From Nymphaea colorata (taxonomy: Eukaryota; Streptophyta; Magnoliopsida; Nymphaeales; Nymphaeaceae), in contig NC_045138.2 in NCBI RefSeq assembly GCF_008831285.2, positions 29,855,934 to 29,919,933 of the forward strand: DNA of 64,000 nt, in the 5' to 3' direction. Of this stretch, positions 1 to 13,600 are shown piece after piece; position 1 is the stretch's first letter, and each line of letters begins with the position of its first letter. The notes beneath the pieces are model-generated. The model worked only from the letters and a program-made list of their open reading frames with translations, had not been told where the DNA came from and did not search any database. The position numbers and the translations under genes were made by a program.

Positions 1-127
1 ATCACAGGATAACGCAGCCAGCATATTAGAAAATTTTACACAAGATAGGAACTTCAGACATTCTATATATCAAAATCACCTCTTCCAAAACAAAGCAAAG
101 GAGAAAAAGAAAAGGAACGTGCATTGC

Positions 128-3100
128 CTGTAAGCATATCTTGAGGAACCCAATGCTACAGGAGCAGCAGCACGAGCAGCAGGTAAAGAAGATATGGAAG
201 ACGAAGTAGTTGAGTGTGATGCCTTAAGTTGATTTAGCTGAACATCAATAACAAGAAAAAAAAATTGAATTAACAATTTGCTTCAACTTCGAGCACCAAC
301 TGACGTTCTTTCATTGCATACTTAAATAATGAGAAAATAAGCAACATAATCAGAGGGCAAACTTAGTGAGAAAATAAGTAGTGCCCCGACTTCTGGTCGG
401 AAAAACCAGTTGCATTTGCCAATTCGTTATTTTCTGTTCCAATGCCAATTCGCTATTTTCTGTTCCTATACAACTAACAAAACTTCTCAAGATTTGAGGC
501 ACATGACATATGGATGGTGATTTTAGATTCACTAAATATACAGCAAGTAGAGTCAGTAGAGTCCTCAACATGGATCCAGGGTATCAAAAATAGATCCACG
601 TTAGAGCTATTGGTTCCCATCACCCTGAATGAAGCCACTACGCTAACCTACATTTAGAAGAAATAATTCAATCAACATTTAACACAATCAAAAGATCCAA
701 CACTCGGACAAAAATCACCAATGAGGATGTGTTCCTCAGAGACCCATTTCCGTGTTATGGACGTAAGAGGGAGGACGTTTGGTGCCTCCTCCTGTTTACA
801 GATTGCTGGACAGAAACTGATTGGAAACACAAGATGCCATCCTCTCTTATATCCCAACAATTAAACTGCCCGAGTGTTCCTAAGGGTGCAAGCAGAAACA
901 TTGACAATTTTGTGGCTGGTAAATGAAAATTAATGAACTTCAAGCTACATTTCTGGAAAACAATAGGAGATTCAAAAACCTTTTGGCTGGTTAGCACTAG
1001 CAACATCTCAGTCTTGGCTCTACCTATTCTCTAGAGGAATAAGGTTTCCCTCCATGCCACTGAAAACATCCCCAACAAGACATAGTGCTGAAGACCATAC
1101 AATTGTCCACATTTCAAGATCCAATCAAAAGAATGCCAAAAAGAAAGAAAGGACAGACACATCCTCAAGTGGTGCCGCTGCAAACATGCCTGAGGAAATT
1201 GAGCAAGCCTTTGATTAGAAGGATCCTTAAGTGCCATGCTATAGAACGTTTCTTGGTTTCTCCTCTTCTTGTTCAGTGGAGGGGAAGCAAAACCTGAGGA
1301 CCCAATAGCTCCAGTAATGGCAGCATTAGCAGCTTGCTGGATGTAACTCAAGGCCACATTTGGATCAGAATGACAGAGAGCCCTTCTCTCATCACTGCCT
1401 TCAAAGTTCTTGCAGTCCATACATTTGCAGTTTTCAGAGCACAAAACACCAGCTTGGAAGCACTCGCAGTACTTCTTGAGACATCCTGACTTTTTGCAAT
1501 GGCAGCCTTTGTTATGTTTTCCTACCAGAGGCAGTTCACCTGTTTCTTCCTAGAACCACATCAATCCATGCAATGTGTCAGCAAGGTACAAAGAAAAACA
1601 GAGGAAAAAAATGTGTCTGCTGTAGCCTTAGCTCAACACAAATAATATTGATCATGCACCAACAAGATGAATGTGCAACTGAAGTCTGAAGTTTTTCATA
1701 TGTTAAGTACAATATGAAACAGATGTTTGCGACTCCAGATATATCATCAGGATATTCTATATGCGACTTAACAATAGAAAGGTAATAGCGAAATTTGTTT
1801 CAGACTAAATCAAAAGGATACTCAAGATGCATATCATTGGGGGATACTCAAGATGCAAGTTAACCACAGAAATGTAACAGTCAAATTTATTTCAGCCAAA
1901 TCTCTACACTCGAAATGCCATTACATGCAGAAGCAAGTACTCACAAGATCCATAGTTTGATGCCAGCTATAGAAATTTTCTGCATTTAATTTCCATCCAG
2001 CCTAACTTGGATTTGTCTTTTATATTGAGCATTCTATTCCTTAAATAGCTTCTTTTCTTATAGAACTAAGATAGACACACAGATTGATCTTTGGTATTAT
2101 ATAGACTTCTGAAGAATCTCAACAGCACAGCCAAGTCCAACAGGGTTTGTCTTCCATCAGTGAAATACTGAAATTACAAGCATAAGATCATGTTTATATC
2201 AAGAGTGATGGAAATACCAGATGAAGCTGGTTAAATTAAAAATCTCGGAAGAAAATTAGTGAAAGGAAACTGTAATCGAATTGCAAGTACTATCCCATAC
2301 AAGCACCCCCCCCCCTCCCTTCCTCTCCTTCTTACTTTCTACGAGAGAGGTACAAGGAATGAATGCACTTCATATCTCAACACAAGTAATTTAATAGTTA
2401 TTCTTGTTAATATCATTAATGTGAATTATTTACCCGATTGTCTCTCAATGCAATAGGGCTGCTAGCAATTTTTGGCCGAAATGCATTTGGGTTACGCTCT
2501 AGAGTTGCTTCAACAGCATCATGCCTAACAGCCTCATTCTCAGCATTGTTGCAACAGTTCACACAGTTGCAACCATCACAATATATTCCTGCTGCGAAGC
2601 ATTCACAATACCTGACACACAAAAAGAGAGAGAGGGAGAGTACAAAGTTGGTAGAAAGTTAGTTTTGTTCCTGACCATTAACCCATCAAACTCATTAAAC
2701 ATAGAAAGTAAAAGAAAATTGACCACCATAACGACATTGACTTATACTCCATATTCATAAGAATGAACTGAACAAAAGAATACCTTGTAGCAATCAAAGC
2801 ACTGCAATCAGATTACTTGCAAATAGAAGAAGAAGAAGAAGAAAAAGAACAGAGCTTGTAACTCAGCAGGACACACAAACTACAAGTACCATAAATCCAA
2901 TAGAGAGTCATGGCAAATAGGTTTAAAATGGGTAAAATCTCGCAGGTAAAACTTAGAGGTCAAGCTAGAATTGGATAGGATACAAAAAAAAATTATGAAA
3001 CCATCAAAGCAGATATGACCCATTTGCAATCCTATAGACAAACGTTTGTTTTCTATAGTAAGCAGAACCATCTGGTGACAGTTATCTAGTGTAGCTCACG

Positions 3101-6100
3101 AGATGGAATTAAGTGCCTCATCAAATGTATAGCAAGCATGGAAGGCAAAGGGTGGTGCAGGAGCAATTTGGCATGCATGGAAGCGCATGCGTAGAAACAT
3201 GCACTCAAAGGCAAAATTCAACATTCTTCTTGAGGACATAAGAGACCTTGATACCTAGATTCCAAAGCATGCGGCACATCTCAAAAAGCATTTTTATCAT
3301 GAGCAGTTTCATAAGCCACATTAATACCAATAATGAGAAGCTTACTTTCTTTAACAAATGCACAACGGCCAACCAACAAGAACATTGTTGCACACAAAGG
3401 GCAACTTAGTCATAAAGAACATGATTTCCCCATAGAGACCATCCTTTCTCATGGTAGCATTTCAATAAACCCAGGCCCGAAATTCATATTGGTTTACGTC
3501 CAAGGCCTATTTTACTGCTAGAGAGATCTTCTACCTTTTAAAATCCGAGGGTGAAGACCTATGGAAAAAGAAAAAACAGCTTTCAAATCTCAAGTACCTG
3601 ACCTTGCTATTGGAGATCTTACATGTGCTTGACTTTGGACCTCACACCAGCTTCTAAGGTACCCAAAAAAAAATTAAACAAGAAAAATTCCAATATTTCC
3701 TTTCACTTCCAGCTTCCAAATGCTCCAAAATCACTTTCACTAGAGTTCCTATCACTACAATCCTCCTCCCACATCGCACAACCCAGAACTCTAATGTGCT
3801 ATTTCATGAAGGCAACTCCTGCTCTAAATGAAATGATCAACAAACTTTCTGTGATCAAGAAAGCTGCTGCACCACCAGCACATAAAAATAGTAATACACT
3901 TACAATTTTAAGCACTTTGAATGTTTGCAGTTGCATTGCTTTGCTTTCTTTGGAGTACCATCTTTTGAATCAAAAATAGAACGAGGAGGTCTTGAAGACC
4001 TTGGTGATTCGGGCTTCCTGGATAAAAACATCAGAATGCTAATCACTAACCAGCATCAATAATAAGCAATTGAACCAAAATCTACTATACTACTGAAGAA
4101 ACAAGTGAAAAAGAGAACACTCTGGGACTCTAAAATTTGTTTTTACTGCAAACCAAAAACTAAGACCCCACAAGCCTCTCAAATTGCTTCCGCAAAGCGG
4201 AACAAGAGATCACTATTTGTTTAGTAACGAAACACTTACTTCCATCACATAATAGAAAAATACCTGATATACCAGTGCAGATTAAATGCATAAATCTTTC
4301 ATTTACCAAAAACCTACAGATTTAGCTTTGTCAATACATAGAAGAGAGCAATTAGGTGACACTCAAAAAAAAGACATACATATGCACGAGGCTAATTATA
4401 TAAATAGATAAAGAAGATGAGGTAGATAGATAAATGGATGCATGAAAGTCAGGAACCAGAAAAGCATGCATACTTTCTGGTTCAAGAAGCTTGAGAAAAA
4501 TAGATTTGTGAAAGTAGGTTGAAAGACAAGGGATGATGCGAAATTCAAAATCCCAAATACTGCATGACATGGAAGTACAAGAAATTAAAAAAAAATGAAA
4601 TCAACCACACTCATAAGTCGACAATTTACAAAAGATAAACAAGATAGAAATGTTAAAAGCAAATCATATTGAATATTAGGAATTAAAGTTAACCAATTCT
4701 ATCTCGATGGTGTTCATAACCTTAATGGAACGAGTTGGAACTAAGAATAAAAAAAGAACAACAGAATCACATAAGAAAATTGAAAGTAAAAAGTCCATCT
4801 AAAAGAACCAAAGGGAGAACTCTTATGGCAGCTATCTATTGTAGGAAGTTAGGAATTTGGTCAAATGAATGCATTCTGGTTCTTGGCATTGGCAATTGCA
4901 AACTTCACTTATTGGGTGCAATAAAAAGAAAAAAAAATGAAAAGGTAACTTGTTCTATGCCTCCTGAATGTATCTCTCGGAGAAAATATTTAGTAGTGAA
5001 ATTCAATTACTACACCAAAAATTAGCTCCCAAAACCACCATTTCCCAGTTAACGCCTAGAGATTACAACTTACTAAACATGCCTAAGGGAAAAAAACATG
5101 CTAGATATGTTAGAACCTAAAAGTGGAAAGTTGGAGACAATTTAAACATTTGAATTTGTTAGGAGGAGGATTAGAATGAAGGAGTTGTCTATTTTGGTAC
5201 CTAAGGAAATATGTATTTTCTTAGTTCAGGCCAACAGTAATTAAAGATTTTGAACAGGGAAGGGAATTATATGAACTCGAATTTTACAGAATGAGATAAT
5301 AGCATCTTTCCCTTAAAAAGACAAAACCGGAAAAAAAATAAAAAATGACACGCCTGCAATTCAAAAAAGAAATAATTGTTTGAAATTCAGATTCAACTTA
5401 TACTTACCTGCTGGAGATGCAGGAAGAATAAACGAAAGAAAAAAGAGGCCATGCTACAAAGAAAGGAAAACCATGGTTGATAGGAAGCTAATTTCACCCA
5501 TCTATTCTTACGAATTTTAAATTCAAGCCCTACGGTCAGGAAATTTAAATATACGACCAATTCGTATAGACGTTCTAAAACCACAAAAAGGAACATGGAT
5601 GCATTACAGAGAAAGGAAAACCATGGTTGATAGGAAGCTAATTTCACCCATCTATTCTTACGAATTTTAAATTCAAGCCCTACGGTCAGGAAATTTAAAT
5701 ATACGACCAATTCGTATAGACGTTCTAAAACCACAAAAAGGAACATGGATGCATTACAGAGAAGAAGAAAATAAAAAACAAAGATCAAGATGACTGCAAG
5801 ACTAAAAAGCTGACAATTTTCGGCAAAAAATAAAACAAATGACAGGATCATCACTACATCTTTGCCAATCCATGCGCGCTGGTAGGTTTCAAATCCTTAA
5901 AACAACAAAACAGAAAAAACTCTTCCGAAGCAAAGAACTAAACACGCTGACACAGAGAGAACAAACACCAAAAAAGAAATCAAACGAGGGAGAGGCAAGG
6001 AAGAACCGGACACTCACAAGACGCTAAGAGAGCGAGCCAGAGGTTCAGACACGGCCGTGGAGGTGCTACAGATACCGGTGAAGTCCAGCTGCCTAGCGGT

Positions 6101-6145
6101 GAGCTTCTTCCCCGTGAAATCCGCCTGCTGGAGTCCTTGCTCCAT
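128..6145 (-). CDS. TSO1-like CXC-domain DNA-binding protein (TCX5/TCX6-like), 3' part outside window
   Basis: Probable nuclear transcription regulator of the CPP/tesmin-TSO1 family, whose paired cysteine-rich CXC motifs bind TTYGAA-type DNA (family knowledge). Exons on the minus strand: 6145-6018, 4017-3904, 2611-2434, 1549-1190 and 237-128; phases join exactly to 296 codons plus two bases. The start ATG at 6145 is followed by the family motif ARQLDFTG. The first CXC motif spans about residues 71-103 (C71, C73, C78, C83, C85, C92, C95, C97, C100, plus an unusual extra C101). The linker contains [14 protein letters not shown]. The second CXC spans about 156-190. A conserved [11 protein letters not shown] stretch follows, then a Ser/Ala-rich segment. 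The C-terminus lies beyond position 1. Oddities: only about 43 residues precede KPESP, whereas relatives carry a longer Pro-rich region, and two introns seem to start with GC. An N-terminal exon could have been missed, since exons 1 and 2 happen to join in phase. Confidence 0.88.
5461..5760. repeat. Exact 2 x 150 bp tandem duplication in TSO1-like intron 1
   Basis: Positions 5461-5610 and 5611-5760 are identical base for base by eye. The unit is 150 bp, divisible by three, so a minus-strand open frame reads through both copies and gives a doubled 50-residue peptide. Nothing in that peptide resembles the flanking protein, and it sits between coding exons 1 and 2, so I treat it as intronic. Perfect identity implies a very recent duplication or an assembly artefact. 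Confidence 0.93.
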
Positions 6146-8404
6146 CAGGCCTTCCCCGCAACGCACCCGAATTCACATACCAGTCTCCTGGATTCCCCAA
6201 TTCCCGAACGGCAATTCACGGGTCAGCTAAGGGAAACCTAGATTCCTCGACCACCCGCGCGGAGGGATCGCTCAAAAGGAAGAGGCCGGGGCAAGAGCAA
6301 CAGTCCGGCCGTCAAGCAGGAAACTCATCCGCCAGAGTCCCGGTAATGGAGGCCCGCAAAACCACAAGGGACATCGAAGGACTGCCGATTGCGATCAACA
6401 GAGCATCGTGGCGGGGAAAAAAAGGAGGGGGATTTCGCTCTCGAGAAATAATTCAGAACAAAATTGAAAATAAAAAGGGACGGGAGGAAGCATTCTGTGT
6501 CTCCTCCTCCCTCTCTTCCTTTTGAAATTGAATTCGCGATATTCGACGGTCAGATCGGTGCCCTCGAGTCAATCGGACGGCCGAAAACTTTGAGCATATC
6601 CGACGGCCCGAATTCAATGGTGGTTCGGAAGGAGAACCCTCGGCCGTCGGTCTCGAGACGGTATCCTGGCGGGAGCGTTGATATCCGCTTCCTTTCAGGG
6701 CAAAACGGTCATTTCGAAGACGAGTCAAGAAGAAGGAGCTCCAACTCCTGCAGCCGCCTTATTCCAATGGCCACGTCAAGTTATAAAATTACGAAAATAA
6801 CCTCACTTGCTGGTGGATCTAAGAACTCCCGTAACTCTGACGTTGGCATTTCTCACAATGACGAAAATGTCCTTGGTTTGTGATTTACGCGGGTCTTCGT
6901 TTCAAATCCCACTCAAAACACCGCAGCTTCCTTTTTAGGAAAAGAGTTTGGTAGCGTTTGGATGAACCAAACAAGTTCTTGTACAACCATTTTTTTTCTG
7001 AGTTTTGAAAATCTAGTTTTTTTAAAAAAACGAGGTCTTCAATTTTTAAAACCTGATTTATGTTTGGATGACCAAAAAATGGGTTTGAGAAGTGCTTTCA
7101 AAAACTTTCAGCTTAACGATAGTTGATTTAGAGTTAATTAATTTAAATGGCAAAGTTAATAGAAACTGTACACATTTAAGGTAGAAATGTAGAAATATAT
7201 ATATATATATACATGTGACCAAAGCTCTATAAATTATGACTCAAAATACAAAGGATATATCTCTTAATTTCTAAAAAAAAAAAAAACAATTTCCAGAAAT
7301 ATGAACTGTCTCGAGAATAATCCAACTCTCTCTCACTCTCTCAAACAAGAGATAAAATTTACTTCATTGGGGGATCAATTTTAGGGGTTCCATCAGCAGC
7401 CAATATGTGCACCTTAGAATGTAATAGAAAGTGCAAACTTAAGTTTTATTAATGGCAATAATCTACGGAACCCAAACTTGAGTAACTACTTGTTTGTTTG
7501 CTGACAACTAAGATTAGAAATGTTTGCTGCAAGAATTTCAGGTGCATCATAAATAAACAGACAACCATTTTCTTGATGATAAGCAAATAACAAAACCAAG
7601 GTGCCAAGAAATGGCCATCCTGAAAACTCGGGTCGACTTTGAACTCTGGATCCAGATTTTATGTTTTTTTCAAATGCATGTCTCTAACTAATAGTTATAT
7701 GTAATCCAGCATGACCTTTATCCGGATTCGCTTGTCAAACCGCATAAATCTAAATCCAATAAGTATTCATATCCAGTTTGGGATGCTAATGGGTTTGGGT
7801 TCGATCTAGTTTGTTCTAATCAGATTTTATCCTGACCATCCAAACAGGGCACTCCAAAATCTGACATTTGTACGACCCCGAGTTTCGATTTTTTTTTATT
7901 TGAAATTTGACTTGAATTTTAGACGCAAAATAACTTTGGAAACATGTCTATGTCCAACCAACTTTAGCTTCTGAACCTGGCTAAATAGATCTGACCCGAT
8001 ATTATTTTTACATAAGATATATGTTTCGAAAACATCAGAAATATTGCGGGCCTCATTGAATTTATAAACTGCATGGTTGGCACCTAAATGAAAATCTACT
8101 TATTCCAAAACGTTACATTTTAAGATATTAATCGTGAATGAAATGCTATTTTAAAGACCAACGGTAAGAGAACTTGATCGAAGTATATATTTGCATTTTA
8201 CAAAGACAATACCATAAAAGGTCTCAAATTATCATTTTTCTAGCCGTTAGTGTCATAATCAAACCTATCCAAAGTCCTGTTCCAAATGAGGGTGGGTATG
8301 GAGTCGGGCTTAGACTAGTTATAATGCGGGGGCTGGACTGGCCTGAGTTGAGCATCAGGGCTCCGACTCAACCTGATATACATTTTTTCACATTTTTGTT
8401 TTGA

Positions 8405-8448
<44 letters not shown>

Positions 8449-9642
8449 AGAGAGAGAGAGAGAGAGAGCCGATAAAATGAAAAACATATAACCAAATTGG
8501 GAGATAAGAAGTTCCCTATATATAAAAGCAATCCTTTAAACAAAAGCAAAAAGAAGAAATATACAAGAGAGAGAGAGTTTTCCTCGACAGACATCCAATT
8601 TTTATAAGATATTAAAAACGTAAATGTTACATGAAATTAACGGTAAAGCCGGACCGATAACTAAATGAGTAGGCTTGGGCTGTCTTCGATTCCAATCAGC
8701 TAACGTGCATGGATAACTGGATTCCCCATCAGACCCAGATTTCACCCTCCTCCCCTTTATATGGAAAATAGATTTAATCTCCAACTATTATATTTGACCT
8801 TTACTTCGCATAGAATGCGAACAGGTTCAATCATCGCCCACGTTTCATAAAACTTTGATCTGCAAGATCGCAAATAACGGACTGCACAATTTTACGAAGA
8901 TAGCTTTTCAAAAGGAAAATGCGTGAAGATAAAATCACGGATCCGAAGATGGAACTCGTTGACATCATCATGCACGCAAACTCGTAACATTAAAAATTCC
9001 ATAAAACAAAAGTATTAGCTTTTTGGCGTTGCTTCAGTTCGAGCAGGACAACGGAAAATATTTCGCAAAAAAACTTCTCAAAAATTCAAGATTTTCGTAA
9101 GAGAAATTTCTTCATCAGGGAACATACGAAAATTTCAGTATTGCATCTTCTCTCTCCGATTTCCAATAAGATTCTAAGATGCAGACGAACCAAAAAAAGT
9201 TTTCCATACTGCCATTGTCTTCATATAAGCACTCGTATGTAAAATTACTTGCCGTGAGATTCAAAACCACCTTTCTCGTAAACGGAATTTCACCTAGCTA
9301 GACAACTCGGTGGACCAAATTTTTAGCGCTTCCCATCAACTAGCACAATGAAGGCTTAATTGAGCATTTAGTACTCAGTGCAAGTATTTAGGATTGCCGG
9401 ACAAAAAGAGTAAGCAAAACAAGATGAACAGTGCCATCGATCAGGAAGCAAAAGGGAACTATTTAAACATTATTTTGCATGAACACTTTGTCATCCCACA
9501 ATGAAAATCTTTCTTGGTACACATCAGTTCCTCAAATTATGTCACCTTATTCTTCAGCTAATGACCCTTAATTACCTTGAACGGATCCCTTTTGATTCCC
9601 AAAGAAGTGGATTAAAGAAACAGGAGAAAACCATCCATGAGC
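6146..9642. other. Intergenic: TSO1-like 5' region and AIM1 3' flank
   Basis: Upstream of the TSO1-like start, about 6146-6780 is relatively GC-rich and probably holds the 5' UTR and promoter. The rest is AT-rich. Similar inverted ends around 6955-6970 (GTTTGGATG) and 7842-7850 (CATCCAAAC) suggest an old transposon of roughly 0.9 kb, without a clear target duplication. A GGCCTGAGT/CCGACTCAA-rich stretch at about 8285-8380 resembles one near 59095-59230 and is likely dispersed repeat. No convincing gene was found. Confidence 0.6.
8407..8468. repeat. Palindromic compound microsatellite (TC)n(TA)n(GA)n
   Basis: About ten TC units run into about eleven TA units and then about ten GA units. Because GA is the complement of TC, the tract is a nearly perfect 62-bp palindrome. 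Such a tract could form a hairpin or cruciform and is a likely slippage site. Open frames across it encode Ser-Leu and Ile-Tyr repeats and are not genes. Confidence 0.92.
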
Positions 9643-10575
9643 TTACATGCGCGCCCTTGATTTTTCTGCTACAGAAGGTGAGCTCTGCAATGAACAGCGT
9701 ATCTTCAGTTAGAAATAACCCTTACCTTATAGTTTGTATAAGGAAAACCAGAAAGTTAATAGGCCTCATTGTTAAAGTTAATGAATGCAAATAAGCTCAG
9801 AGCAGCAGTTGAAAATGAATGTCAACGCCTTCATGGTTCGACCAGGGAAAGGGGGCAAAAATATAGAAAAGATGAAACACCTTTCCTCTCCGGGTCAGAA
9901 GCAAAAGAATGTCTATTCTCATTCATCTTAATTAGTGAAACATAAAAAAATGGCAAAACTACCCTGATAACTGCTGGCTCGTTGGAAACAATATGTTTTT
10001 TCTCAAGTTGTGGTTTTAAGATGGAAAGAAAAGAGAACTGAACAAGTTTCTTCCATTACCAGAGGCAAGCCTGTCGCAGCCCTTTGCTCTAGGAAAGCAG
10101 ACGGTTTGTAGAATGGTCCATATGTTTCTGCCCACTTCTTTAGACGTGAATATATATAACCAGCTCCAACTGTATCTGCCCAGAAAACTATCCCACCCCT
10201 GCGAACCAAGAACATGGTGTATTATATAGGGCATAGAGAGACTGTGTGTGTTAATCTAATGTTTAAGTCTTTAAGATAACATTTTATCTCATCAAACTCC
10301 AGCTGTATCCAGCCAAAAGAAGGACAGCAAAAGTTAATGTTTGAGTTCGCTCACCGATAAGAAGGGAAGCTCATTCCAAGAACAGATGCAGTATCCAGGT
10401 CTGATGCTCTAACAACTACTCCTTCATCTAATACCCGGCATGCTTCATTGACAACTGGGAAAAGTATCATCTCAACAATTTCTTGATCGCTGACAGATAT
10501 TGGCTGTCGAGACGCAGGAACAAAATATAAACAAGCTACGAATGCCTTCAAAAGAATAACATCAGAGAGAAAGAG

Positions 10576-10617
<42 letters not shown>

Positions 10618-13600
10618 CCTTTCCACCAGGCATTACATGTGTACGCCTTCGGCACTCCTCAAGAATTGGGAGTACGTCTGGATCTGGCTTTGGTTTGCTT
10701 CCCCTCTCATATAAGTAATATCCTCTGCCATTCTTCTTCCCTACATCAGACCAGGTGAAAGAAGAAAAACTTAAGACACCTAGGGGAAAAAATCAACAGC
10801 GAAAGCATACATTAAACATAAACACCAATGCTAAGTCAACCAAATTATAGAGATTACCATATCGCCCATTCTCAACCATAATTTTCACCAATGGAGAATT
10901 AAATTTACGATCTGCAAAAGCAGCAGAAAACTCTACAGCAACAGCCAGTGCCACATCATAGCCAGCCAAATCTTGAAGCCTGCAAATAAAGATTAAGCAG
11001 TTTATTGTAAAAACAAGCAGAAAGTCTGTAGATGTGGCCACAAACATAGTAAGACCATTAGAGATTAATGTAATATACCAAAAGGTGCCTTATTTTTTCA
11101 ATTTTCTGTTACAGGCAACACTTTTAGCTGACAATTTCTAAATGGACACTCGGGTTGCAAGTCCCCCGTTTTAAAAATTTAACTTTGTGGCTTTCTATGT
11201 TTTCCTTTCAACTTAAAAGGTGATGACCATTGGGGTTTTGCCAAATTGACTCACAGGCAACTAACACATCCATTGGTGCCTTCCTGACACTAATAAAACC
11301 GCAACATCTGTACTTCTAAGATGAAGCCATCCTTTTGATACTTTAACCATGGTGCAGCAGATTGCAGTAGTCATTAACTTAATAAGTTGGGCTTTTAATT
11401 TTTCTCATGTGCCAATGCTTGTGCACAATTTACTAACCCTTTCTTTTTGCTTTCTTTTTGAAGAGAACTCAAGTAAATTCATTGAGAGAACACAGTTCAA
11501 TTACAATTCTGACCTCAACTATTTTGAACCACTTCAGAAAGCAAGGAGGGATTTGTCAATTACCTATAAGTTAAGGTTGAATTAGAAAACCCCTTTCTTA
11601 ATTCTTACATTCTGGCCTTCCTTACATTAAAAAGAAACAATATAACAGTAGGCCCAAGCTAAGGTGCAATGGTAAGCTAAGCCCCTAGTTTGGCATTAAT
11701 CTGTTGTCAGATGTCATCACCTCAGAAAATGTCTACCTGCATGAAGAAAATCAATGACACGTCTCCCATTGTCGGGAGTATGGCGAAAAAGATGGCCTTA
11801 ATGGAAATTTCCTTTTTCTAAGGAAAGGTTTCACTCGGGCCAAAATAAGAGTATAAAATCATGAACCGGGAAAAGGAAGGTATAAGATGCCAAGCTACCA
11901 AATTTTGATGCAATAAAAGCATCAAATGAATGAAATGACACAGCCACAAATAGAGCATGAGTTACAACTTACAACTAGATTAGTGAGATAAATATCAAAT
12001 GTAAACACACGTATGTGTCACATGCTCGCACTCAGTAACCAGACTACAATACACCACTTTTACCCTTATATTATATGCAAAAGTTGTATCTGATTGTCAA
12101 CCAAGAAATTGTATCTCCTCATGATGGCTTTTTAGGAAGAATTACACAGAAATTGCTGTTGCTATATACGTGCATCATCAAAAAGTATTTCAGTTCACAT
12201 CCTTTTTCTCCTTTGCCTATTGGTTTTTGCAGTTAAAATCATGCCTAGACTCCAGCCAAAGCACCGGATGGCAGCCTAAACACTTAGGCTAAGGCACCTA
12301 GGCAATCCAAACAAAAAAATACTATTTATTAAAGTTTCTAATTTATAGCACATTGATCAAGATATGGGGTCCCTCAAAACCCCCATCCGATCCTTCTCCC
12401 TTTCCTTTCTTCCCTTTTTACGTTTTCCCCTTTATCTTCTTTTGAATTAATACCACCTAACCCCCAACTAGGTGCTGCCTACGCTTCTTTACTAGTCCGT
12501 GACTTAGGCCTGCCTAGAGCTTTTAAGTACATGATTATGGATATCCATATATTACTAAAACAAACATCAGGCACTAAAAGAAGATGAACTTACTGGAAAG
12601 GACCCATGGGCATGCCAAAACTGCTTATTGCTCTGTCAATCCTGAATACATCCACACCCAGGTTGGCCAAAAGGTGTGCCCCATCAGTGTAAGGAAAGAA
12701 GGTTCGATTAACCGCAAAACCAGTGCAGTTCCCAACAACAACAGGGACTTTCTTTATAGCCTTCCCAAGAGTCATAAGATCAAGAATCGCCTGGGGAGAT
12801 GTCTTCTCGGTGCGAACTATTTCTAACAGGGGCATAACATGAGCAGGGCTGTCCATTGAAAATCAAAATGCAATCATTGCTCTGATAACTGAAACACATT
12901 ATCTAGATGCACAAATAAAATGCACGAACAAAAAATCAACAGTTTAACCAAATTTTCATGCTTGCCTTGAAGTTAGGACAAAATAAATGCATCCTGCACT
13001 TACATACTATGTTGGAGTTTGCTTCTTAAGCTTACTGTCATAATTAGACTGACAGCATCGACAAGGAAATCAACATCACCATCGTGTGGTGCTAATATCC
13101 ATTTGACATTTACAAAATCCTTTCAAATACTTAAAAATTTTGGTAGGACAGGTCCACATTGTCCCCAGAGTTGAGACGAACAGGAAAGCATAAAGTATAA
13201 ACCAATGCTTCCATAGATTCGATCGTATTTTACAATTATAGCTTCCATACTTGTTCATTTGGAATCATTTCGTAAAGGACAAGACTAATAGGTGATGATT
13301 CGAAGTAATATTCCTCCAGCTTCAAATTTTCTCTCCTCATTTATCCATGGACCACGAGGTTTCTACTTCACCGTTTCAGTTAACACATTTACACACTTAT
13401 AAATCCATTTAAACACAGAAATATTTCAAGCTCAGATATGTAAGCGTTCAGGGTTTCTTTTGTTTTGTTAGAAATGCAATTTTCTCTTCTTAACAGCAAC
13501 CCAAGAATGACGTGATTACCTCCTCGCATCCTGATTAAGATAGAAGAACACCAATTCATAATGTGGCACCTAACCTTCTTCAGAACACACTTAATGCTTT

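Noticed and set aside
5393-5854. 153-codon minus-strand frame with a doubled peptide
   Set aside because: It is created by the exact 150-bp tandem duplication inside an intron; no family similarity and the composition is hydrophobic noise.
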